A DNA stretch of 49,703 nucleotides from a virus, in IMG/VR virus record IMGVR_UViG_3300046515_000021, positions 1 through 49,703 of that record, one strand, 5' to 3'. Each line of letters opens with the position of its first letter. Position 1 is the stretch's first letter. The notes under the pieces are model-generated. The model searched no databases and was not told the DNA's origin. It worked only from the letters and a program-made list of their open reading frames with translations. This document shows positions 6,008 through 12,234 of the stretch, in pieces. The translations under genes and the position numbers were made by a program.

Positions 6008-6429
6008 GCGACATGCCTCGCCAGTTGAGTGCGCGGGTCGACGAGGAGCTGGCCCGCCACATCAAGACCCTCGCCCCGACCGGCCTGAGTTACAGCGAGA
6101 TCATCAAACGGGCGGTCGCCCAGTTCGCCGAGGTGTACGCCGTGGCCGTAGAGAACGGCGTCGCCGAGCCGCGTGAGATTCCCAAGCTGACCGCCTACCG
6201 GTACCAGCTTCCCCCCAAGCCGCAGCCTCCCCGCACTGGAGAGGTCACCATGAAGGAGACACCTGATGAAGACCGCAGCCCGCTACGTCCTGACGTTCCT
6301 CGCCCTCGCCCTGCTGGGCTCGCTGACCTGGAACTCGCCGGCCTCCGCCTCGGACGCCAAGCCCGTGACCCTGCCCGCCAAGGTGAAGTACGTGCCCGTG
6401 TTCCACATCCCGAGCAAGCCGTGCGCTGA
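6004..6429 (+). CDS. Ribbon-helix-helix regulator with overprinted tail, 141 aa
   Basis: GTG 6004 follows AGGAGGTGG. Residues 4-45 (MPRQLSARVDEELARHIK, then LSYSEIIKRAVAQFAEVY) have the Arc/MetJ-type ribbon-helix-helix pattern: a short strand followed by two helices. Such proteins dimerise and bind operators. The frame stays open past the ATG of the next gene and overlaps it by 164 bases; in the overlap the other frame has the GC-rich third positions, so the last 55 residues (Arg/Pro-rich) look like overprinted sequence. Either the gene truly overlaps or a stop near 6260 has been lost. Confidence 0.72.
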   Translation: MSDMPRQLSARVDEELARHIKTLAPTGLSYSEIIKRAVAQFAEVYAVAVENGVAEPREIPKLTAYRYQLPPKPQPPRTGEVTMKETPDEDRSPLRPDVPRPRPAGLADLELAGLRLGRQARDPARQGEVRARVPHPEQAVR

Positions 6430-6694
6430 AGATGGAGACGACACGAACTGCCACTGGGACGCGGCCAAGCGGGGCAACGGCAAGGGGTACTCGTACTACG
6501 TCGACCGCGCTGGCAACGTGACGTACCTGAACCCGAAGCTGAACGACCCGGCCAAGCGCCAGGCGTGGGCCAAGAAGAACAAGGCCGCGCACCGTGAGTA
6601 CTGGGGCACCGTGTTCGGACACCGCCTGTGCTGGGCCCGCGTAGGCAACACGTCCTACGTCTACTGCTTCGACGGGTACCGCGAGACTTCCTGA
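6266..6694 (+). CDS. Putative secreted cysteine-containing protein, 142 aa
   Basis: ATG 6266 follows AAGGAG with ideal spacing. The N-terminus is a clear signal peptide: basic KTAAR, a hydrophobic core around residues 7-20 (VLTFLALALLG), then a cleavage region ending SPASA at about residue 28. The mature part has four cysteines (CAEDGDDTNC, then CWARVGNTSYVYC), enough for two disulfides, plus a lysine-rich centre. No family is recognised. An early secreted phage protein could act in superinfection exclusion or on the cell envelope, but that is inference. It is followed by HHR9. Confidence 0.78.
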   Translation: MKTAARYVLTFLALALLGSLTWNSPASASDAKPVTLPAKVKYVPVFHIPSKPCAEDGDDTNCHWDAAKRGNGKGYSYYVDRAGNVTYLNPKLNDPAKRQAWAKKNKAAHREYWGTVFGHRLCWARVGNTSYVYCFDGYRETS

Positions 6695-6696
6695 TC

Positions 6697-6706
6697 TGTG
6701 CAAGTG
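6697..6706 (+). promoter_or_regulatory. TGTGCAAGTG motif
   Basis: An exact copy of the dispersed motif, 2 bases after the stop of the secreted-protein gene and directly before HHR9. There is no GATACT element downstream, so this copy is not obviously part of a promoter. Confidence 0.5.
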
Positions 6707-6765
6707 TGCCGAAACCCCTTCGGGGGTCGGGGTGGGGTGGTGCCCACCTCCTGACGAAGGCAGCC
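6707..6765 (+). ncRNA. Type II hammerhead ribozyme HHR9, variant junction
   Basis: Stem II TGCC 6707-6710 with GGCA 6759-6762 and one extra base (A6758), as in HHR6. GAAA 6711-6714, stem III ACCCC/GGGGT with a UUCG loop, C6728 at the predicted cut (6728/6729), stem I 6729-6736 with 6743-6750, core CTGACGA 6751-6757 (C at free position 7). Loop GGT pairs with GCC 6763-6765. Confidence 0.82.
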
Positions 6766-6785
6766 ACGGTGAGAGGAGCACGACA

Positions 6786-7109
6786 GTGCAGAAGCGCAGC
6801 CGCATCGGTAAGAACGAGGTCTCGGGTCTCGGCAAGCTGTACCTCCAGGGTGGCGACGCCCTGAAGCGTGACGAGATGGACCTCACCAACGCGGAGTACG
6901 CGGTGTTCGCCAAGCTGGCCTGGTTCGGGCTGGCCAAGCGCGAGCAGGAGCAGAGGTGGTCGATCACTGACCTGGGCATCGCGTTCATCGAAGGCCGGGC
7001 CCGAGTCCACTCGGTCGCCATCACCGAGGACCGTGAGTTCCTGAGCCTGGATGGTGAGCTCGTCAAGGCGGGCGACCTGAACGAGTCCTTCTACTTCGAG
7101 ACGGTCTGA
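6786..7109 (+). CDS. Putative winged-helix-like protein, 107 aa
   Basis: GTG 6786 follows GAGAGGAGC. The centre (LTNAEYAVFAKLAWFGLAK, then WSITDLGIAFIEG) has the spacing of a small winged-helix domain in which a second helix is followed by a strand. No DNA contact residues can be assigned, so the fold is a suggestion. It begins the last ribozyme-delimited message. From here to 8095 the genes overlap or abut and no further ribozyme is seen. Confidence 0.65.
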   Translation: MQKRSRIGKNEVSGLGKLYLQGGDALKRDEMDLTNAEYAVFAKLAWFGLAKREQEQRWSITDLGIAFIEGRARVHSVAITEDREFLSLDGELVKAGDLNESFYFETV

Positions 7110-7110
7110 C

Positions 7111-7356
7111 TTGAGCAGGCAGAGCACCGGCTGGGAGTACATCCATGGTGTTCCGCGGTGGGCACCGACAGTAGAGAGCGCCATCTCCGAGCTGACGTAC
7201 GACAAGTACGGCCAGGAGTACGAGGAGTCGGTGGCCAAGCTGATGGACATCGCACGTGCGGCACAGCGTGACTGCGCCGACCGACTGACTGACGCCGGGC
7301 ACGCCGAGGCGGCGGCCCTGATCTTCCCCATCTACCCCGAGGAGAACGAGCAGTGA
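7111..7356 (+). CDS. Hypothetical protein, 81 aa
   Basis: A TTG start at 7111, one base after the previous stop, gives MSRQSTGWEY and so on. It is acidic, with a helical middle (YEESVAKLMDIARAAQRD). Its stop overlaps the next GTG. No family is recognised. The absence of a later start with a ribosome-binding site favours TTG and coupled translation. Confidence 0.62.
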   Translation: MSRQSTGWEYIHGVPRWAPTVESAISELTYDKYGQEYEESVAKLMDIARAAQRDCADRLTDAGHAEAAALIFPIYPEENEQ

Positions 7357-7526
7357 AGGTTGCCATCACCATCACGGTGGACATCGAGGACCCGGCCGAG
7401 TGGACGCGATCGTTCGGCATGGAGGGTGCAGCGCAGATCCGGCAGGACGTGAAGGACTACGTCGGCACCAACGTGCAGGGCCTGCGTGTGTGGGAGGAAG
7501 TCGAAGCGAAGGTGGGCTGGAAGTGA
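7353..7526 (+). CDS. Small hypothetical protein, 57 aa
   Basis: GTG 7353 overlaps the previous stop (GTGA), and its TGA overlaps the next GTG in the same way. The 57-residue product (MKVAITITVDIEDPAEW..., ending VEAKVGWK) begins with a hydrophobic strand and resembles a small alpha-beta protein. No family is recognised. The double overlap makes it convincing. Confidence 0.75.
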   Translation: MKVAITITVDIEDPAEWTRSFGMEGAAQIRQDVKDYVGTNVQGLRVWEEVEAKVGWK

Positions 7527-8095
7527 CCGACCTGATCGTCGGACTGAGCGGCTACGCGAGGTCCGGTAAGAACGAAGCAGCGAACGCCCTGGTCGAACGA
7601 GGCTGGAGGCAGGCGGCCTACGCCGACAAGCTGCGAGAGTTCCTGTACGCGGTGAACCCGTTGATCCCTGGACACTACGGTGCCGGGAGCCTGCGCCTGC
7701 GAAGGCTGGTCGACCAGACCGGGTGGGACTACGCCAAGACGACGTACCCCGAGGTTCGCTCCCTGCTCCAGCGCACGGGCACAGAGGCTGGCCGGCGCGT
7801 GCTCGGCGAGGACGTGTGGGTGGAGGCCCTGTTCGCCTCGCACCATGATGCGCCGGGCCTGGTGGTGACCGACGTGCGCTTCCCGAACGAGGCGCAAGCC
7901 GTCGTCGACCGAGGTGGCGTGATGATCCGGGTAGAGAGGCCGAACGTCGGCCCAACCAAGGACAAGTACGGACGAGCGCACATCAGCGAGACCGCACTCG
8001 ACGACTGGCCCTTCGATCACGTCCTGATCAACGACGGGTCGGTGGATGACCTGCACGCCAAGCTGCACGGCGTTGCCGAACTTGTGCAAGTGTGA
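7523..8095 (+). CDS. Deoxynucleoside monophosphate kinase, 190 aa
   Basis: The protein starts MTDLIVGLSGYARSGKNEAA, a P-loop of the phage dNMP kinase type, and contains VVTDVRFPNEAQAV near residue 117, typical of this family (T4 gene 1 product-like). It should phosphorylate dNMPs with ATP, working with ThyX downstream and with the reductase and dCMP deaminase on the other strand to supply dNTPs. GTG 7523 overlaps the previous gene by 4 bases. The last codons read GTG CAA GTG TGA, which create a copy of the TGTGCAAGTG motif inside the gene end. Confidence 0.88.
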   Translation: MTDLIVGLSGYARSGKNEAANALVERGWRQAAYADKLREFLYAVNPLIPGHYGAGSLRLRRLVDQTGWDYAKTTYPEVRSLLQRTGTEAGRRVLGEDVWVEALFASHHDAPGLVVTDVRFPNEAQAVVDRGGVMIRVERPNVGPTKDKYGRAHISETALDDWPFDHVLINDGSVDDLHAKLHGVAELVQV

Positions 8096-8107
8096 GCGTG
8101 TGATACT
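8082..8107 (+). promoter_or_regulatory. GATACT-type promoter or operator at end of dNMP kinase
   Basis: The motif TGTGCAAGTG (8083-8092) and GATACT (8102-8107) match the other early sites. The GTG proposed for the next gene begins at 8108, directly after the -10, so an RNA started here could not use that start codon. Either the next gene starts further in, or this copy acts as an operator rather than a promoter. Confidence 0.45.
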
Positions 8108-8308
8108 GTGACCATCAGAACGATCCGAGAGCTCGACGAACTGCCTGATGGCACCGAGATCGTGATCCAGGACAAGCGGGACACGCCCCTCTTCAAGCGA
8201 GGCGGCCACTGGTACAGCCCAAGCAAGACGGCGACACAGAACATGATCGCCTACGTCAACACCCGGCGCTGGGGAGTGCGGGTCATCGAGAGAGGAGGTC
8301 GGGAGTGA
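8108..8308 (+). CDS. Hypothetical protein, 66 aa
   Basis: The frame from GTG 8108 encodes MTIRTIRELDELPDGTEIVI and so on, a small beta-rich protein (strand, turn, strand, then GGHWYS) common in appearance among actinophage early proteins. Its stop overlaps the next GTG. The start is uncertain: GTG 8108 has no clear ribosome-binding site and abuts the GATACT element, but no internal start is better. Confidence 0.62.
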   Translation: MTIRTIRELDELPDGTEIVIQDKRDTPLFKRGGHWYSPSKTATQNMIAYVNTRRWGVRVIERGGRE

Positions 8309-8808
8309 GGATCACCCCCCGAGCCCATGAGATCAAGAAGGTGGTCGACATACTCGAAGACCCCACCTTCGACAGCCCTGAGCAACTGGCCAAGGCTGTG
8401 ATCAAGGAGGTCGGGGACATGCTTCAGATGCGGGACATGTTCGCGATGGTGCACACCTGGGCGGACGGCAGCAAGGGCCTGAACTTCGGCCCCTTCGGCG
8501 CCGTCGCTGAGGCGGAGAGCTTCGCCAAGAAGATGAGCTTCGGTGGCACCGGCAAGGTAGTACCCCTGACGTCGTCGGGCGTCATGCTCGCCAACCACGA
8601 CGGCAAGAAGGACGGGTGGCCCGGCTACTGCTGGAACCCCGAGTGTGGACACGCCCCCTGGACCCATGCGGTCGACGGTGCAAGCCGTGGCAAGTGCCAC
8701 CTGGATACGTGCAACTGTGACAAGTTCAAGAAGGACGACCCGAGCCTCAAGGCCAAGAAGAAGGCGCCCGCCAAGGTCGGCGCCGGGAAGGGAGTAAACG
8801 AGCTGTGA
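8305..8808 (+). CDS. Hypothetical protein with zinc-binding C-terminus, 167 aa
   Basis: GTG 8305 follows AGAGGAGGTCGGGA. The first 95 residues are helical with no recognised family. Near residues 108-143 a cysteine/histidine cluster (YCWNPECGH, then KCHLDTCNC) suggests a zinc site, and the last 25 residues are Lys/Ala-rich. A nucleic-acid-binding role fits this layout but is not proven. Its stop overlaps the next GTG. Confidence 0.7.
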   Translation: MRITPRAHEIKKVVDILEDPTFDSPEQLAKAVIKEVGDMLQMRDMFAMVHTWADGSKGLNFGPFGAVAEAESFAKKMSFGGTGKVVPLTSSGVMLANHDGKKDGWPGYCWNPECGHAPWTHAVDGASRGKCHLDTCNCDKFKKDDPSLKAKKKAPAKVGAGKGVNEL

Positions 8809-9056
8809 CCTGCGAGTGGAGGCCGTGCGAGTGCGGCAACAAGCGAGACTTCATGACCCGACACAACGCCGAGAAGGCACTCGGCAAGGCCCAGGCCAAG
8901 CGAACCCGACGGGCTGACGCTCACGGTACGCGGCGGGGCCTGAAGGTGGAGAACCGTGCGTACCTCTGCGAGCAGGGGGGCTGGCACCTGACCTCGGAGA
9001 GCCGCCGCAAGTTCGAGGACCGCAACGCCGACACCATGCCCCTGATCTACCGGTGA
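8805..9056 (+). CDS. Hypothetical basic zinc-ribbon-like protein, 83 aa
   Basis: GTG 8805 overlaps the previous stop. The protein starts MTCEWRPCECGNKRDF and has a later YLCEQGGWHLTS; the CxxxxCxC and C...H spacing could form a zinc ribbon. The middle is Arg/Lys-rich. No family is recognised; a nucleic-acid-binding partner of the preceding gene is plausible. Confidence 0.68.
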   Translation: MTCEWRPCECGNKRDFMTRHNAEKALGKAQAKRTRRADAHGTRRGLKVENRAYLCEQGGWHLTSESRRKFEDRNADTMPLIYR

Positions 9057-9093
9057 AGAAGCACGTCAAGACGCAACGAGAGGAGTCGAGCAA

Positions 9094-9615
9094 GTGACGA
9101 ACGGATGGGACTGGGTCGCCGAGGGTCAGCGCATCGCGGAGGATGCGCGGAACGCGGGCGAGGTGGACATCGAGGCCATCAAGGCTGAGTCGATGGTGTT
9201 CGAGGGTCCGATGGACTACATGAAGGCGGCTGAGATCGAGCACCTGGAGGCCGAGCCGGCACCCAAGGTGGGCGGGCTGGCTGGTGACCTGGCTGACGTC
9301 GTCCGAGAGGTCGAGCTGTGCCGCGCTGGCCACTGCGAGGCCGCCTACAAGCAGAACTCGCAGGGCGGGGAGGCCCGAGAGATCGTGGCCCAGATCGCGA
9401 AGGTGATCGGAGTGCAGCTCAGCTCCGCCTTCATCCGCCCGCTGGACGGCAACGTCTGGAGCCCCAGGAACATGGCTCGGGTGCTGACTGGGGTGCAGGA
9501 GCTCGTCTCCGAGAACCAGGTGCTGCGCCAGGAGCACGCCAGTCGGGACAGCAAGGAAACCATCACCGTCAAGGCTCTGCATGAGGCCCTGGCCCACCTC
9601 GGGGAGGCTGTGTAA
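9094..9615 (+). CDS. Hypothetical protein, 173 aa
   Basis: GTG 9094 follows CGAGAGGAGTCGAGCAA. The protein is acidic and helical with a short coiled-coil-like segment near residues 130-150 (GVQELVSENQVLRQEHAS). I recognise no domain. It abuts the next gene with no gap, so the two are probably co-translated. Confidence 0.7.
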   Translation: MTNGWDWVAEGQRIAEDARNAGEVDIEAIKAESMVFEGPMDYMKAAEIEHLEAEPAPKVGGLAGDLADVVREVELCRAGHCEAAYKQNSQGGEAREIVAQIAKVIGVQLSSAFIRPLDGNVWSPRNMARVLTGVQELVSENQVLRQEHASRDSKETITVKALHEALAHLGEAV

Positions 9616-9921
9616 GTGTCGCTTCACATTGGACCGCTTGAGCCGGTCACTGATGAGGACATCCTGATCGTCTACGGCTTCCACCAGGCCCGCATCTACC
9701 CCGAGTTCAACCGGGACAACGTCTACACCCTGAACGGAGTCGCCGCCTTCGGCCGCCTGAACGGACGCCAGCCCAAGCGGGTGTTCCACACCGGCCTCGG
9801 CCTGAGTCGGGAGGCTGACCGACTGAGGCGCACGCTCTCCGATCTGGAGGGCAAGTACGGCACCAAGATCCACCACGTCAACGAGCTTTACATGTACGAC
9901 GAGGAGACCCCCGCAGCATGA
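9616..9921 (+). CDS. Hypothetical protein, 101 aa
   Basis: GTG 9616 immediately follows the previous stop. The product is a small alpha-beta protein (MSLHIGPLEPVTDED..., YGFHQARIYPEF). No family is recognised. Its stop overlaps the ThyX start (ATGA). The string GGTCACTGATGAGG near its start resembles the 3' end of a ribozyme but has no upstream GAAA or stem III. Confidence 0.68.
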   Translation: MSLHIGPLEPVTDEDILIVYGFHQARIYPEFNRDNVYTLNGVAAFGRLNGRQPKRVFHTGLGLSREADRLRRTLSDLEGKYGTKIHHVNELYMYDEETPAA

Positions 9922-10631
9922 CCACCATCCAGACCCGCAGTGACGTGACCGTCGAGCTCGTCAAGCACAGCGCCACCGACTCCGACGTAGCCACCGCGGC
10001 CCGAGTCAGCACCGTGGGCGCCAGCCACGACCGCGTCGTCGACCTGACCCGAGACCAGGGCCTGATCAACTACCTGATGCGGGACCGGCACGGCAGCCCC
10101 TTCGAGCACACCTCGTTCACCTTCTACGTCGAGGCCCCGCTGTTCGTGGCCCGCGAGCACATGCGTCACCGCGCCGGCCACTCGTACAACGAGGAGTCGG
10201 GACGCTACAAGGAACTGAAGCCCGTCTTCTACGTCCCTGACTCCAACCGCAACCTCGTCCAGGTCGGCAAGCCCGGCGCCTACATCTTCGAGCCCGGAAA
10301 CGCCGGCCAGCACGACTGCATGACCGCCTACATGACCAGCGCCTACACCGAGGCGTACGACGCCTACCAAGGCATGCTCGACGCAGGCATCGCCCGCGAG
10401 GTAGCCCGCATGGTCCTGCCGGTGGGCATCTTCACCTCCTACTACGTGACATGCAACGCCCGCAGCCTGATGCACTTCCTCGGACTGCGCACCCAGAGCG
10501 CGGACGCCATCCAGCCCAGCTTCCCGCAGCGGGAGATCGAGATGGTGGCCGAGGAGATGGAAGACCACTTCGCCGAGCTGATGCCGCTCACGTACGTCGC
10601 GTTCAGCGAGAACGGACGCGTCGCCCCGTAG
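9918..10631 (+). CDS. thyX: Flavin-dependent thymidylate synthase ThyX, 237 aa
   Basis: The signature RHRAGHSYNEESGRY (near residues 77-91) is the ThyX motif RHRxxSxNxxSxRY with minor variation; SPFEHTSFTFYVEAP precedes it as in the family. ThyX uses FAD, NADPH and methylene-tetrahydrofolate to make dTMP from dUMP. The first H of the classic motif pattern is kept. ATG 9918 overlaps the previous stop. It ends the rightward early arm and is followed by a strong bidirectional terminator shared with the convergent integrase gene. Confidence 0.95.
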   Translation: MTTIQTRSDVTVELVKHSATDSDVATAARVSTVGASHDRVVDLTRDQGLINYLMRDRHGSPFEHTSFTFYVEAPLFVAREHMRHRAGHSYNEESGRYKELKPVFYVPDSNRNLVQVGKPGAYIFEPGNAGQHDCMTAYMTSAYTEAYDAYQGMLDAGIAREVARMVLPVGIFTSYYVTCNARSLMHFLGLRTQSADAIQPSFPQREIEMVAEEMEDHFAELMPLTYVAFSENGRVAP

Positions 10632-10647
10632 CTGACGACAAGACAAG

Positions 10648-10680
10648 GCCCCGGTACCCCCGAAAGGGGGTAGCCGGGGC
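10648..10680. terminator. Bidirectional terminator between thyX and int
   Basis: GCCCCGG and TACCCCC (10648-10661) pair with GGGGGTA and CCGGGGC (10666-10680) around a GAAA tetraloop, with one bulged base, followed by TTCGTCGT. It lies between convergent genes. Confidence 0.85.
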
Positions 10681-10693
10681 TTCGTCGTATCTG

Positions 10694-12103
10694 CTACTCG
10701 GCTACGTCACGCCACTCGACGGTCACATGATCGTCCGTGGTCATGTTCCGCGTGTGCTTGCCCTGCTGAGGGTTCAGCGTGACCACCAAGCAGAAGTCCA
10801 CCCACGCTCGCTGCGTCGGGAGTGGACTGCCAGGCCACCCCTTGATCAGACCAGCCACTCCAGTCACCGGATCGAGCGGCGGGATGCCAGCCGACCCGAC
10901 CAGCTCAGCCTCGACGGCTTCGAGCTTCTTGTTGATCGCCGCCGAGCCGGCCGTCATCTGCGACAGGCTGATCGCACCCTCCGCGTAAGCCGTAGCCAGC
11001 CCGTCAAGGCGCTCGCGCAGCGTCTGGGCCTCCGAGTGCAGGGACGCTGCCGACTCGCCCTCCTCCGCCTGCCCAGAGCCCAGGATCTGCCCCAGGAAGT
11101 CGGGGAACATGAGCCGGGCGAGGGTTGCAGTGCCCGCACGGTTGTCAGCGATGCTCCGAGGGGTCCGGGTGTGCGTGTCCTTGCATCCGTAGACCAACAC
11201 GCCCCGGTAACCACGACCGTTGACCGTCTGGCCGCACTCCCCGCACAGCGCGATGCCTGCGAGCAGAGTTCCCGGCGTCCGGCCCGTCCGCTTGCCACCC
11301 GAGAACCGCTCCGGGTTGTTGAGGATGGCGACGGCACCGTAGAAGGTCTCCTCGTCGAGGATCGCGGGCCACTGAGCCTTGCCCATGACCTCGCCGTGGT
11401 ACGTCGACTGCCCCACGTAGCGCGGGGACGTCAGCACCTTCTTCACTCCGCGCAGAGTCCATGCGTCGGCACCCCGAACGAGGCTGCGAGGAGACTGGAG
11501 CTTGAGCTCCGTCCAGTAGCGAGCCACGGCCGACAGAGACCAGCCCTGGAGCACCATCTTGGCGCCCTCGCGGATGGCCGCAGCCTCGTCCTCGATGACC
11601 GTCAGGTGGTCGTCGCCATACCCGAAGGGGCGGATGCCCGCGGTGTACGGCTTGCCCGCTCGGGCTGCCTGGATGTTGGCCAGCTTCTGTCGCTCAGCCT
11701 TCTGCTCACCCTCGTACGTGGCCCAGGCCGTCACCGTGCGGGCGACTGCTCGACCGGCAGGAGTGGAGAGGTCCAGGTGTCCAGCCATCACGGCGTGGAC
11801 GTTGACCTTGAGGTCGATCACCCGCTCCAGGTCCCGCGTCACGCGGATGAGCCGGTCGGTGTGCCAGCAGATGATCGCCTCGGGCTTGCTGACAAGCAGC
11901 GCCTCGAAGTCCGGGCGGGTGACGTTCTTCTTGGTGGCGCTCAGGTCGTTGTCGACGAAGACGTAGCGCACCTCCATGCCGAGGCTGGCAGCCAGCTCCC
12001 GGCACGCCTCCTCCTGGCGCTGGACGCCCAGTTCCTCCCCCGTGAGATCCTTACTGATACGCACGTAAATGTCGGCCCGTACGGTGGGCCCCCCTCGATT
12101 CAT
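10694..12103 (-). CDS. int: Large serine integrase, R4 Sre-like, 469 aa
   Basis: The frame contains the serine recombinase N-terminus (MNRGGPTVRADIYVRIS, catalytic Ser17), the RPDFE and CWHTDRLIRV motifs, a recombinase domain and a zinc motif (CGECG, then YGCKDTH). Length and the start at ATG 12103 match the 469-residue R4 phage integrase as I remember it. A longer frame from 12166 or 12283 would run across attP and is unlikely. It should integrate phage DNA at attB by a Ser-linked mechanism and needs a directionality factor for excision, which I cannot identify. It is transcribed toward thyX. Confidence 0.95.
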   Translation of the reverse strand: MNRGGPTVRADIYVRISKDLTGEELGVQRQEEACRELAASLGMEVRYVFVDNDLSATKKNVTRPDFEALLVSKPEAIICWHTDRLIRVTRDLERVIDLKVNVHAVMAGHLDLSTPAGRAVARTVTAWATYEGEQKAERQKLANIQAARAGKPYTAGIRPFGYGDDHLTVIEDEAAAIREGAKMVLQGWSLSAVARYWTELKLQSPRSLVRGADAWTLRGVKKVLTSPRYVGQSTYHGEVMGKAQWPAILDEETFYGAVAILNNPERFSGGKRTGRTPGTLLAGIALCGECGQTVNGRGYRGVLVYGCKDTHTRTPRSIADNRAGTATLARLMFPDFLGQILGSGQAEEGESAASLHSEAQTLRERLDGLATAYAEGAISLSQMTAGSAAINKKLEAVEAELVGSAGIPPLDPVTGVAGLIKGWPGSPLPTQRAWVDFCLVVTLNPQQGKHTRNMTTDDHVTVEWRDVAE

Positions 12104-12115
12104 CACGTCCCAGAG

Positions 12116-12165
12116 GTTACCCCAAAGCTGGATCGCTCGTTCGAGTGTTACTGATTTTGGGTACA
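12116..12165. other. attP: Probable phage attachment site attP
   Basis: A 50-bp imperfect inverted repeat: two 23-base arms match at 15 positions around the centre GTTC (12139-12142). Arms begin GTTACCCCAAAG and, on the other strand, TGTACCCAAAAT. The site lies 12 bases upstream of the integrase start and has the size expected for serine-integrase attP. Its arms resemble the R4 attP as I recall it, while the core differs. Crossover is probably near TT 12140-12141. Confidence 0.75.
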
Positions 12166-12222
12166 TGATCCCCGCTGGTCGCGCGGTTCTGTCATGCCTA
12201 CTCACACTCAGTGCGCACACCG

Positions 12223-12234
12223 TACCCTCGAAGC
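12223..12234 (+). promoter_or_regulatory. Candidate -10 for a leaderless regulator transcript
   Basis: TACCCT at 12223-12228 stands 7 bases before ATG 12235 and there is no Shine-Dalgarno sequence. RNA would start at or next to the ATG, as in many Streptomyces leaderless messages. The -35 region is weak. Confidence 0.4.

Noticed and set aside
9625-9660. GGTCACTGATGAGG resembling a tenth hammerhead
   Set aside because: It lies within a coding sequence and has no upstream GAAA, stem III or UC cleavage site; only the stem I end and core string resemble the ribozymes.
10451-12154. Forward-strand 567-codon frame opposite the integrase
   Set aside because: It is antisense to the serine integrase, crosses the terminator and attP, and starts inside thyX.
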